A stretch of DNA of 15,719 nucleotides from Funneliformis mosseae (Eukaryota; Glomeromycota; Glomeromycetes; Glomerales; Glomeraceae), in contig CAJVPP010002232.1 of the NCBI GenBank assembly GCA_910592005.1, positions 1 through 15,719 of the forward strand, read 5' to 3'. This document shows positions 1-8,347 of this stretch, piece after piece. The stretch's first letter is position 1. Every line of letters starts with the position of its first letter. Position numbers and translations under genes: made by a program. The notes below the pieces were generated by a model. The model was given only the letters and a program-made list of their open reading frames with translations. It was not told the origin of the DNA and did no database searches.

Positions 1-87
1 AAATTTTTTGCTTATTCTAAAAAAAAAGTTAATATAATAAGTATATTCAAATAGTTTAATTAATCGTTCGGGTATCCGTGATCACCC

Positions 88-486
88 TCTGTAGATGCTA
101 CTCTATATTATAAAATTTTAGATAATGACCTATTAGAAACTCTTAATTATTATGAATATGAAGTTAATGAAATTATTTTTCAACATGACAATAATCTCAA
201 ATACAAGGTTCATTTAACAAGAACTTAGTTAGAAGAAAATAATATTATAATTTTAGATTAACCAGCATAATCGTCAGATTTAAATTCAATCAAACATATG
301 TAGAATGAGTTAGATTGAAGGTTATGATGTTTAAATGAACCAATAAAAAATAAGGAGCAATTATGGGAAAGAATTTGATTAGCTTAGAATAATATTGAAG
401 TTGAGGCTTATACAAAGCTAATTCGAATAATATCTCAAAGAATTGCAGATATAATTAGCCAAAAAGGAGATTATTTCTAATGGTAA
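88..486 (+). pseudogene. Tc1/mariner-like transposase, 3' fragment, heavily mutated
   Basis: One frame gives about 130 codons matching the C-terminal half of a Tc1-type DDE transposase: an FQHDN block around the second catalytic Asp, then the D-W-P-x-Q-S-x-D-L-N-x-I-E-H-x-W signature in damaged form (read here as SSDLNSIKHM near positions 269-300), then a C-terminal tail ending at TAA 484-486. The Glu of the usual N-P-I-E-H motif is Lys here, so the third catalytic acid is lost. Both signature Trp positions are stops (TAA and TAG), the signature Gln is TAA, and two probable Arg positions are TGA. These are all G-to-A or C-to-T changes. The N-terminal DNA-binding half and first Asp are missing and no terminal inverted repeat was found, so this is a 5'-truncated old copy. 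Family assignment is firm; the left edge is approximate. Confidence 0.85.
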
Positions 487-1074
487 AAAATTTATTAAAT
501 ATATATATTTTTTATCATATTTTATAAAAATTTTAAATTTTTTAATAAAATTTTAACAAATTTAATAAATTGAACGATAAATTATATAAATTAAAAAAAA
601 TGAAATTTTTTTAATTTTTTTTTAAAGTTTTATTTATTTAAATTAAATAATAGTAAATTTAATTTAAAATTTATATTGACCAATAGCTTTAGTTTCTAGC
701 TTTCAAATAAGATATAGTATATGCTTCTATGATGCTTTCATATGATTTTAGATGATCAGCAAAATTTTGTACTATGTTATTGTGTTTCTTTTGACAGCCA
801 CTATATAGATATGATGACATGCTTTTTTTAGATTTTCTAAAGGCATAGTGGGATTCTATTGTATATATATTAGTAAATGCGCTAATGTTTATTGTGATAT
901 CATCACTTTTTGTATAGCAGTAGCTAGTTATATATGCTTACAGAATATTGATCATTAAGCTCATTGCTAGCATTTTTGATAATTTATAAAAATGGAAACC
1001 TAATCTGATTCTGTAATTTATTATTTACTTTAATTAACAAAATATGTTAAGTTAACTAAGCTAATTATATTTAG
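487..1074. other. AT-rich interval, weak coding signals only
   Basis: After the Tc1 relic the sequence is A/T homopolymer-rich to about 660. From about 660 to 1020 the composition is more gene-like, but both strands show short open stretches in different frames and I cannot choose a gene with confidence. The last bases before 1075 (pyrimidine/A-rich, ending TTTAG) look like the 3' end of an intron feeding the next feature. No upstream exon could be joined in phase. Confidence 0.4.
692..904 (-). pseudogene. Possible coding remnant, unknown
   Basis: A 71-codon stretch without stops on the minus strand, unusual at this A+T content, including MSSYLYSGCQKK and ending in KARN before TAA (691-689), then SYWSI and another TAA. 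No known domain is recognised. It overlaps a second minus-strand frame that is also partly open, and lies just upstream of the plus-strand multi-exon relic. It may be a piece of a mobile element or chance. Confidence 0.25.
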
Positions 1075-2554
1075 GTTGCAAGTGCCTTTGAAGATTTATG
1101 TTTTCTAACAGAAATGAAAGCTCTGATAATTAATGCTGAGACGTAGCCTGATGATGTAAATGCAAATTTACAGTATTTAAAACGTGATATTAGATAACTT
1201 ATAAATGAGAATATTAGTTATAAAAAAATTATATAGGAGAGGATAAAAATAGAACTTAATAATATAAATTTAGAAAATCTTAGATTTGATCATCCAATAT
1301 ATTCAGGAGTTCTCAATATCAAATCAAAACCTTTCATAAATATTCCTGAGTTATTTTGTGATATTTTTAAGGAACTGTTTCAAAAATATAAGTTAGAATA
1401 GAATTAAGATATATTAGACATTTGTAAAGAATTTATCTAGAACAAAGAATTAAAAATTAATAAAGATGAGGATTTGCGTAATATTGGATTTGAGAAATGG
1501 TTAGATAGCTCTGAAAGGCTTCAAGATACGACAAGATAAATTTTAGAATCTTTGTAAGTTTATTATTTTTACTCTATATTTTATTTTCTTTTATGTATTT
1601 GCTTACTACTCATGAATAATATAAATAGGTAGAATCCTTTTCAGGTTTAAAGTTTAGAAATCATCTAAGTATAAAGCCTATACAAAGAAAGGGAAATCAA
1701 TTAATGAAAGGTCATACGTCTGAGAAGTATTCATATCATTAATAAATATAGTAATAAGTAATTTGCCTGGAAATCCTGTTGTATAGGATATATAGTAAAC
1801 ACCTAGTATTACCTATAAAATATTTCTTCCCTGTTATGCTTTTTTCTTATTTAATAATTTTTCTAAATAGGGGTAAAGAAGGAGTTTAGCTAGTACTATA
1901 TAAAAAGGATCTCATAAGTTTATATGAAAGTCTGATTATATGATTATAACGCAATTAGAAAAAGATATAGAATTTGAAATAATATATCTTGAAACTGATA
2001 AGTTAAATTTCAACTAAGATAAATGTCGGCGAGATCATAAAAAATTAATTTGATTATCCAAGAATTCTATTAATACTACTAAGATTTTATCGAAGCTCAA
2101 AAGAATATTCAATCAATTTTTCAAAAGGTAGAATTTGATTATATTTACTATTAACATTGCAGGTAATACATTATATTTTTACTTTTCTTTGACCATATTA
2201 TACCTCCTGCTCTTATATTATAAACTAATAGTGAATAATCATGTTGCCTTTATTTTAAATAATGTTATAGAACTTTATGCTATATGAAAAGAATTAGGTA
2301 TTTATAAGTACTACTTAATAGAGAAAGCAACAATCCTATTGTATATGATTTCCTTAAGTGCCATATACCTACTTATACATGCGTTGATAACTCTGAGAAT
2401 AGTTGTCACATTTACAATTCACAAAATATTATATAGTTCTGACTCTGGGAATAGTGAACATAGTTCTAGTGAAATGGTAGTAACAGTTTCAACCCCAAAA
2501 AATTCATAGAATAGAGATTTCATACATATAATTCTTATTAAGTTATATTATTAA
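1075..2554 (+). pseudogene. Four-exon gene relic with 22 in-frame stops, unknown function
   Basis: Exons are read as 1075-1553, 1629-1794, 1871-2162 and 2232-2554. The introns (75, 76 and 69 bp) run 1554-1628 (GTAAGT..AATAG), 1795-1870 (GTAAAC..AATAG) and 2163-2231 (GTAATA..AATAG). All three junctions keep one frame, which is good evidence that this was a real spliced gene. The product, about 420 codons, is hydrophilic and Lys/Glu/Asn-rich (for example FDHPIYSGVL near 1290 and DIFKELFQKYKLE near 1360). The last exon holds one hydrophobic stretch (ILLYMISLSAIYLLIHALI, about 2336-2392), probably a membrane segment. There are 18 TAA/TAG and 4 TGA codons but no frameshift; the TAA/TAG sites read naturally as Gln and the TGA sites as Arg. 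No family is recognised. The 5' end is missing or lies in an unplaced upstream exon; the stop at 2552-2554 is followed at once by a second TAA. Confidence 0.6.
1554..1628 (+). other. Intron 1 of the 1075-2554 relic
   Basis: A 75-bp intron with donor GTAAGT and acceptor AATAG. Exon 1 leaves two bases of a codon, completed by the first base of exon 2. Introns 2 (1795-1870, phase 0) and 3 (2163-2231, phase 1) likewise keep the frame. Confidence 0.6.
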
Positions 2555-2713
2555 TAAAGCAAGTGTAATATATAATATTTTTTTTTTGGCAAATTTTGAC
2601 CGGAAGGCTGGCTAAAAATCAAGTTATGTGTATTTTTAAATATTAATAATATACCATTGATCAAGTGATTAGAGTCTAACTAATCCCTTACCAAATATGA
2701 CGTAATTTACAAT
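2555..2713. other. Spacer between gene relic and hAT insertion
   Basis: No gene is seen. It holds a local G/C-richer patch (about 2588-2613, with GACCGG and GGCTGGC) directly after a T run. This stands out from the surrounding AT-rich DNA and might be the end of an older mobile element, but no matching inverted copy was found in the window. Confidence 0.3.
2706..2713. repeat. Left target-site duplication of the hAT element
   Basis: TTTACAAT abuts the left terminal inverted repeat. The right flank (6001-6008) is CTTATAAT, identical at 6 of 8 positions, and both differences are C/T transitions. An 8-bp duplication is the hAT hallmark. Confidence 0.75.
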
Positions 2714-2725
2714 CAGTGTTGGCAT
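2714..2725 (+). repeat. Left terminal inverted repeat of hAT
   Basis: CAGTGTTGGCAT, matching the reverse complement of 5989-6000 at 12 of 12 positions. Beyond it the two ends are only partly similar. Confidence 0.9.
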
Positions 2726-2797
2726 CTGAACTATGTTCAGTAATTGTCTTTATTGGACTGGACATATCATAAAAAATAATTCAGTTTCAGTCTGGTT

Positions 2798-2877
2798 AAT
2801 CACGTGATTGGAATATGTCCAATTGTATTAACTGGATTAATTGGAATATGTCCAATGGATTAAGTAAAATGTCCAAT
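2798..2877. repeat. Left subterminal palindromic motifs of hAT
   Basis: Contains AATCACGTGATT (2798-2809, a perfect 12-bp palindrome), then ATTGGAATATGTCCAAT twice (2807-2823 and 2840-2856; each an inverted repeat of ATTGGA/TCCAAT) and a further ATGTCCAAT (2869-2877). Repeated short motifs just inside the ends are where hAT transposases typically bind; that role is inferred here. Confidence 0.65.
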
Positions 2878-2978
2878 ATGATATCTAATATTATAGTTTA
2901 ATTATTTTATAAATTTACTAAATGTACTTTTATACAAACTGGATTTTATTTGTTACAAAAATTATTTTTATCATCGAT

Positions 2979-5855
2979 TTATAAATTATTTACATATTCA
3001 GGCACTTCTAATTCTACACTAAATAAATTTTCTAGCTTCCATTTTGCTGTAGAATCTCGTTGAGGATATTTATACTCAGAAAGATAATTATCAATATCAA
3101 AATTCTCCATTTCATTATTTTCATCCTCTAAATCAGATTTATCATCTAATATTTCGTTTCTTAACATTTGGTTCCATAAATTCATTATTCTTTCAAAACT
3201 TAATTCATTACCATTTATATTATTTTCGCCACCTGTAATTAGTTGATTAAAATCAGCATCATCATCATCATCATTGTCATCATCATCATCGCCACCATCA
3301 TCATCATCAGAATCTTTATCATCAGCATTTTGATTACTATTATTACCATCATTATTCAGATTTTTTTCATTAGTAAGAGCATTACTAGAGTGATATAATT
3401 GTTTTATTTGCTCTAAATCATGATTTTAATGTGCTTGATCAATGACGCCTTTTATTTGAGCCATTGCCAGCACCTTTTTATACTAAATAAAATTAAAATT
3501 ATAAATAAATAATATAAAAATGTTATTTATAAATAAGATATTTTGATAAACTTACATGCAACCGGTTTCTCCTAATTGAATGCAGGTGACCCATTGAAGA
3601 CCATAATCGTTCTACATAAGCAGCATTTACACAAATACTTGCAATTCGACATGCTACAAAACCCAGCTCCTTTGATTTAGTTGAACACCATTGCCAATAT
3701 GCAAATATATTATTTTGAAATTGATTAACACAAGAATCATTAAATGGAAATTTTTTCTGACTATAATTCTGAAGTTCACATAAAATAGTTGTAGGTTTTT
3801 TGCCTGTCTATGCAATATAATAATATTGAATGTATTGACTCAGATCAACCCAGTTCATTTTTGGTAAATTAATATTGAATCTTTCAAGACGATAATGAGG
3901 ATTAAGAGCCCAAGAAAGAATTAACAATGGCTATTCCCATTGATACCATCGCTTTTCTAATCGTTTACATAATTTAGCAGATAAAGTTGCATCCGGATGA
4001 TTAGATAATATTTTATAAAAATAACCAAAAGAATGTAAAACTTTGAAAAGTCTAGCCTTATCTCTTTGTAAAATATTTAGACAAGCATAATAAGGTAAAA
4101 GCAAATTTTTGATAGAACAAACTGTTTTCCAGAATTCCTCATCATTAATAGGATCACAAATGGAATTTGATAATATTAATTCATCAACAGCTTCTATATT
4201 TTCATTATTAGTATTTTTACGCCTATTTCTGTGATTACTATGGCTGGATTCTTCACCAGGATCTAAATAATCTTCTTTAATTCTTGGACCATATTGGCTT
4301 ACTAGATTCTATGATTAGTTACAACATTAATTAATTTATAATAAAAAAAAAATAATAACAAAAATATGTATAATATACCCATACCTTTAAAGCATCACGC
4401 GTTTTTAAAAGACTACTAAAACAATAATAATAACTATTCCATCGGGTAAACCCTGGTATAACCAAATTCTGATATTTATTATACATAGATTTTTGAATTT
4501 CCCGTAATTTTCCAATAAAATAAGTATGATTTTTACTAGTAAAATAATTTGAAATCGTAACAGCCTTTTTTGAAGCTTCTCTATAATTAGTAGATTCTTT
4601 GAATATTTCTCCCACACATAAGTTAGCTTGATGTGCAAAACATGGGAGATAAACTATTGATGGATTATTAAGTTGAAGTATTTTCCTATTTTTATAAAAA
4701 ATAGAAGTAAATTAGTTTATTTAAATAAATATAATAAATTAATAATAAAAGTGTAAAAAATATTTACCGTACTGCAGCATAAGAGGAATGGCTATCAGTT
4801 ACCACTGCAGATATTACAATATTTTTTTTAGCAACGTCATCAATTAATTCCGTTATTTTTGCCTTTACTTTTTCAGTTCTTGCTCGTTCAACACTAATAT
4901 CTTTTGCTTTCTAAATTAATACTTTACCCGAACTAGTGATCAAAATACTACCTAAAATATTTTGTTTGGCTACATTTGTCCAACTATCCATTGTTATGGT
5001 TACTTCATGAATATCAGATTTTGCCTTTTCTTGAATTTCTTAAACAAGATATTTTGAAGCCTTTTTTAAAATTTTTCCGCCAAGATATTTGCGACTTGAA
5101 AGTTTAACTTGAAGATTAATAAATTTGAACAAAGCAATAGAATCTGGATTTTCTACCTATCTAAAACTCCAACCATTTGATATAGATGCTTTTAAAAGTA
5201 GATAATAAAATTTATCAAAAGTTGTGTCAGTAAAATGATGATATACAAATTTATCCATTGGACCACTATCTCTAGAAGTAGAAGTAATATGTGTGGATAT
5301 GCTTGAAATTGATGAATGACATGACACATTTGATGTAATAGCTGAAGTATTGATATCTGAAGGCATCATGAGATCATTATCGTCAGTTTCTTCATTTTTA
5401 CCTATATGTCAAATTAAATAAATATTCCTTAGTTAGACACATTAGTATTATTTTCATTTTTATTTTTTCATATTCAACTTACCAAAACCTTCATAACGTG
5501 TTCGTTTTTTTTTATTTTGTACTCGTTGCTTTGTTAATTCACTGTCAGTATCTTCAATAATTTCTTATGCTCTCTTTACTCCATGTATAGCTTTAAAATT
5601 TTCACATTTAGTTAAATGATGTTTACAGAGAAGCTTTGTATTAGCAAATTTGTTTTCATAAGCATATTCATAATTCACTTTAATTTTACATGCTTTGCAA
5701 ATAGCAAATTTATTACACAAATTTGCTTTCTCATTTAATTGTTCAATAAAAATAGTCAAGCGATGATGTTGTGGCATATTATAAAAAATGCTGATTGATC
5801 GATCGTTAAAAAAAAGATCAATAAAATTTAATAATGTGACTATCATTTCACGCAA
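2979..5855 (-). pseudogene. hAT transposase (BED finger, RNase H-like, hATC), 5 exons, 7 in-frame stops
   Basis: Exons on the minus strand are 5855-5483, 5401-4768, 4685-4385, 4308-3556 and 3482-2979. The four GT-AG introns of 73-82 bp join in phase into 855 codons. The N-terminus has a BED-like zinc finger (CKAC, then HHLTKC, about residues 53-85). The RNase H-like catalytic core has a first Asp in TMDSW, a second in VVTDSHSS, then CFAHQANL. The C-terminus has the hATC dimerisation block (ICVNAAYVERLWSSMG) and an Asp-rich low-complexity tail encoded by GAT repeats (about 3252-3310 on the plus strand). Seven stops interrupt it: TAA at 5567-5565, 5042-5040 and 3428-3426; TAG at 5159-5157, 4913-4911, 3933-3931 and 3810-3808. 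There is no TGA and no frameshift. From family resemblance the TAGs at 5159, 4913 and 3810 probably replace Trp and the others Gln. The start at 5855 is the first Met in frame; one about 26 codons later is also possible. Confidence 0.88.
3252..3310 (-). repeat. ATC/GAT trinucleotide repeat encoding poly-Asp
   Basis: An interrupted run of ATC on the plus strand (GAT on the coding strand) gives runs of Asp with Gly/Asn interruptions in the last transposase exon. This acidic linker follows the hATC domain; such repeats change length easily. Confidence 0.7.
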
Positions 5856-5917
5856 CTTTCTACTCTAAAAATGATTGGCTAATTTTGATAACATAATCAT
5901 TGGACATAAGCTTTATG

Positions 5918-5982
5918 TCTAGTATTATAACGTCCAATGGAATGGAATTGATCCAATGGATCAATTCCAGTGGAACGTTCCA
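5918..5982. repeat. Right subterminal palindromes of hAT
   Basis: Contains GGAATTGATCC-AAT-GGATCAATTCC (5944-5968, a perfect 11-bp inverted repeat with a 3-base loop) and TGGAACGTTCCA (5971-5982, a perfect palindrome). A GACATAA/TTATGTC inverted pair lies just inside, near 5905-5921. The TGGACATA/TCCAAT words recur from the left end, as expected of transposase-binding arrays. Confidence 0.65.
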
Positions 5983-5988
5983 GTCCAT

Positions 5989-6000
5989 ATGCCAACACTG
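5989..6000 (-). repeat. Right terminal inverted repeat of hAT
   Basis: ATGCCAACACTG, the exact reverse complement of 2714-2725, followed directly by the right target duplication. Confidence 0.9.
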
Positions 6001-6008
6001 CTTATAAT
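6001..6008. repeat. Right target-site duplication of the hAT element
   Basis: CTTATAAT, compared with TTTACAAT on the left; two C/T differences, one of them in a CA/TA context. Confidence 0.7.
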
Positions 6009-6600
6009 ATAGTCATATAAGTGCATAAATAGTATTACTATAGTCTATAGATGAATTTGTATGCAAACTTTTTACGCAAAACTATATTTAATAAAATGTT
6101 CTATTTAGACTATAAATATATTATTGATAGACTACCCAAAAGTCTTGTCAAGTGAGCTTATCAGAGACTCATACATTATTCTAAAGATCCTGTTTCATTA
6201 AAATCTATTTCTGAAAAGTCTAAATGAATTGAATCTTATTTGAAACACACATTAGAGGTTTATGAAAATTTGTTAAATAGGAAATATAAAATTATGACTC
6301 AGGAAAAAATATTGCATCTTCAAAGCTAAACAGAATGTAATATATCTCTAGCATTACTAACTATATATATCACAAATAATACTCAGACTAACAATATTAC
6401 TTATGATCATGAGGAAGAAAATAATCGTTGGATAATAAATGAGCTTAAAATATAGACCTAATATCTGCTTGATTATAATAGATAAACTTTTGAGAAATTT
6501 ATACTAGATATAAAAAAGGAATATAGAGAGTAGGTTAATACAAATAAGAAATTGCAAGGTGAAATTGAGGATTTAAAGTTGTAGATGCAGAAGGTGAAAA

Positions 6601-6658
6601 AGGAGTTGGCATCTATGAAGTCAGATTCTATTTATTAGTTGAGACACTTTTTTCTTAT
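6601..6658 (+). repeat. Imperfect direct repeat, copy A
   Basis: About 58 bp, related to 6755-6814 (about 60 bp, 154 bp downstream). Shared blocks include TATGAAGT, ATTAGTTGAG and a long T run followed by CTTAT. Most differences are transitions, with copy B carrying A/T where copy A has G/C. Both lie inside the open frame of the ATPase relic. Confidence 0.6.
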
Positions 6659-6754
6659 ACTTCTGCAAAGTAAAATCCTAGTCTAGCTCTCGCATTTTTC
6701 TAAGGATCAATATAAATAACCAGTTCTCCCATTTCAATTTTTTATAATTATAAA

Positions 6755-6814
6755 AAAAGTTAGTATTTATGAAGTTAAATTCTTCTCATTAGTTGAGGTG
6801 CTTTTTTTCCTTAT
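6755..6814 (+). repeat. Imperfect direct repeat, copy B
   Basis: The second copy of the repeat at 6601-6658. It is the more A/T-rich copy and ends just before the ATG at 6813 that could start the ATPase domain, so the duplication might include an old gene start or linker. Confidence 0.55.
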
Positions 6815-8347
6815 GGTTAATAAAATATGTTTCTTAAATAAATATCCTACTTTTCAAAATACTATAGAGTATTACAAACTATGTAAATTAGATGAAACTA
6901 TACCTTTGAAAAAATAGAATCCATTCGCTTCTAAACTTTTATTTAGACTAGAAGTTATAAGCACCTTTGAGTCTAAAAAGATACACATGGCAGTACATCT
7001 ACTTCTAGAAAGTAAGTATCCAAAAATCTATCCATAGATATCTGGTGAAAAGTATAGTCATAAAATACCAAAAGGTAGAAGCAAAAATTTTGGTAAAAGG
7101 TATATTCTATATGATAATCTAATTGTTATCACGTAATATCAAGATGAAGAATTATGGAAAGCAGTACAATATTTTTATGAATTTATAGCCATAGATAAGC
7201 AAGCTCTATAGTATGAAAATGTGAGATTCAAGCTAATTGCATCTGAAAAACTACCTGATATTGCATCTTTCAAAAGAACTGATCAATTTATTATTATAGT
7301 CTTTGATGACCTTACTGAAAAACCCTTTGACAACTCAATTAAAAATTGTTCCTTTCTTTAGATCAGGCAAACATGAAGGAATCAGCTTAATTATATAGCC
7401 TAATGGTTTTATGAAATTTATTTAAATATATGCGTAAATCTTAAATATATTTCATTGCATTGTAAATGTAAAACATTAGATAGTATAAAACAAATTCTTA
7501 AAGATATACATGATAATTATGAGCTTCTAGCAAAAAAAATTTATGAGGTAATAAAAAAATACTTTGTGGTTATTGATATTTGAAGACTATCTGATGATCC
7601 TTATCAATTAGATTTAGATGAGACAAACCTTTAAAAGATAGTTGAATTCAAGACAATTCATGCTTTGTGACTTCATCTATATCTAAAAGATGAAGTTTCA
7701 TAGAAGGTAGTTCTGCCTTTTAGTTCTTCTACGTATCAAATTAGGAATGCATAATCTTGATTTCTATTTAAGGGTATGTTTGAATATAATAATTTGGTAA
7801 ACTATTAACTTAGTTAAGATCAGCTGAAAAAAAAATCTGCATATTTTAAAAATAAGCTTTATTGATATAATAGCTGAACTACAGGAAAAAGTTTCTCAAT
7901 ATATAGGCTTCGAATCCAATGAAATTCATCTCTCAATCACAGAAGGGGATAGGCAGTTATTTCGTAAAATAATATCAGAATAGGAGAAGATAGGAGGTAT
8001 TGTAATAGATGACTATTGATTTTTACTACAGTATAGGCATAATAGTAAGGGAGATAATCAAATCTATATTAGTTAATTATTAACGTATACGGTAATTCAA
8101 GCTGAAAATACCTTAATAAATCTACCTAAAGATTTATCAGAAAAGCTATTGGCTCACATCAATAAGAGATTTAAAGAAGTTCTACTTGTACCAGTACTTA
8201 TATAATAGTTGATTAAAATTGAAAATAATAATGATCTGGTCTGGCCAAGAGATGCTTTACATGATCTCTATTTATATAATTTTTGTAAGTAAAATATTGG
8301 TTACTTTTTTTTCATGAATTTTACCATTTCTTGGCCATAAACTATAT

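Larger units (their letters stand above)
2714..6000. mobile_element. Complete hAT-superfamily DNA transposon (3287 bp)
   Basis: The element begins CAGTGTTGGCAT (2714-2725) and ends with its exact reverse complement (5989-6000), a perfect 12-bp terminal inverted repeat. It is flanked by 8-bp near-identical target duplications. It contains a single five-exon transposase gene on the minus strand (5855-2979) and subterminal arrays of short palindromes on both sides. It sits between two gene relics that share the same style of decay. The full structure with a decayed but indel-free transposase indicates a relatively recent insertion, probably non-autonomous now because of seven stop codons. It may still be mobilised in trans if an intact relative exists, since both ends look whole. 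Confidence 0.92.
6096..8288 (+). pseudogene. Coiled-coil plus P-loop ATPase relic, resembling A32/polinton packaging ATPases
   Basis: From ATG 6096 one frame runs about 415 codons to about 7330 without frameshift but with 13 TAA/TAG and 2 TGA. Residues 1-185 are charged and coiled-coil-like (KKLQGEIEDLKL near 6550). The ATPase part starts about 6813. The expected Walker A site is eroded (STFESKKIHMAVHLLLESK, from 6960), Walker B is intact (FIIIVFDDL, 7288-7314), and after a frame slip in an A run near 7318 comes KIVPFFRSGKHEGIS (about 7338-7382). A hydrophobic DD Walker B followed by a F-x-x-G-[RK]-H-x-x-I-S block is typical of the FtsK/HerA-type genome-packaging ATPases of poxviruses, giant viruses and polintons. 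After another slip near 7450 the C-terminus continues (IKKYFVVIDI near 7550) and then an unrecognised tail to about 8288. That tail is in a further frame (ITEGDRQLFRKII, GGIVIDDY) and may be a separate gene. ATPase family assignment is from motifs only. Confidence 0.6.

Noticed and set aside
4405..4638. 77-codon minus-strand open frame within the hAT element
   Set aside because: A different frame over hAT transposase exon 3, which has domain matches and in-phase splice sites.
1075..7330. Reassigned genetic code with TAA/TAG read as Gln
   Set aside because: TAR fits Gln in the relics at 1075-2554 and 6096-7330, but in the Tc1 fragment TAA/TAG replace invariant Trp, and probably also at three sites in the hAT gene. 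TGA also occurs within frames. Mutation explains all three; recoding explains only one.
6096..7330. Intact SMC/Rad50-type coiled-coil ATPase
   Set aside because: The coiled coil precedes a single ATPase whose Walker B is followed by a G-K-H-x-x-I-S block, and there is no ABC signature (LSGG), so the packaging-ATPase type fits better.
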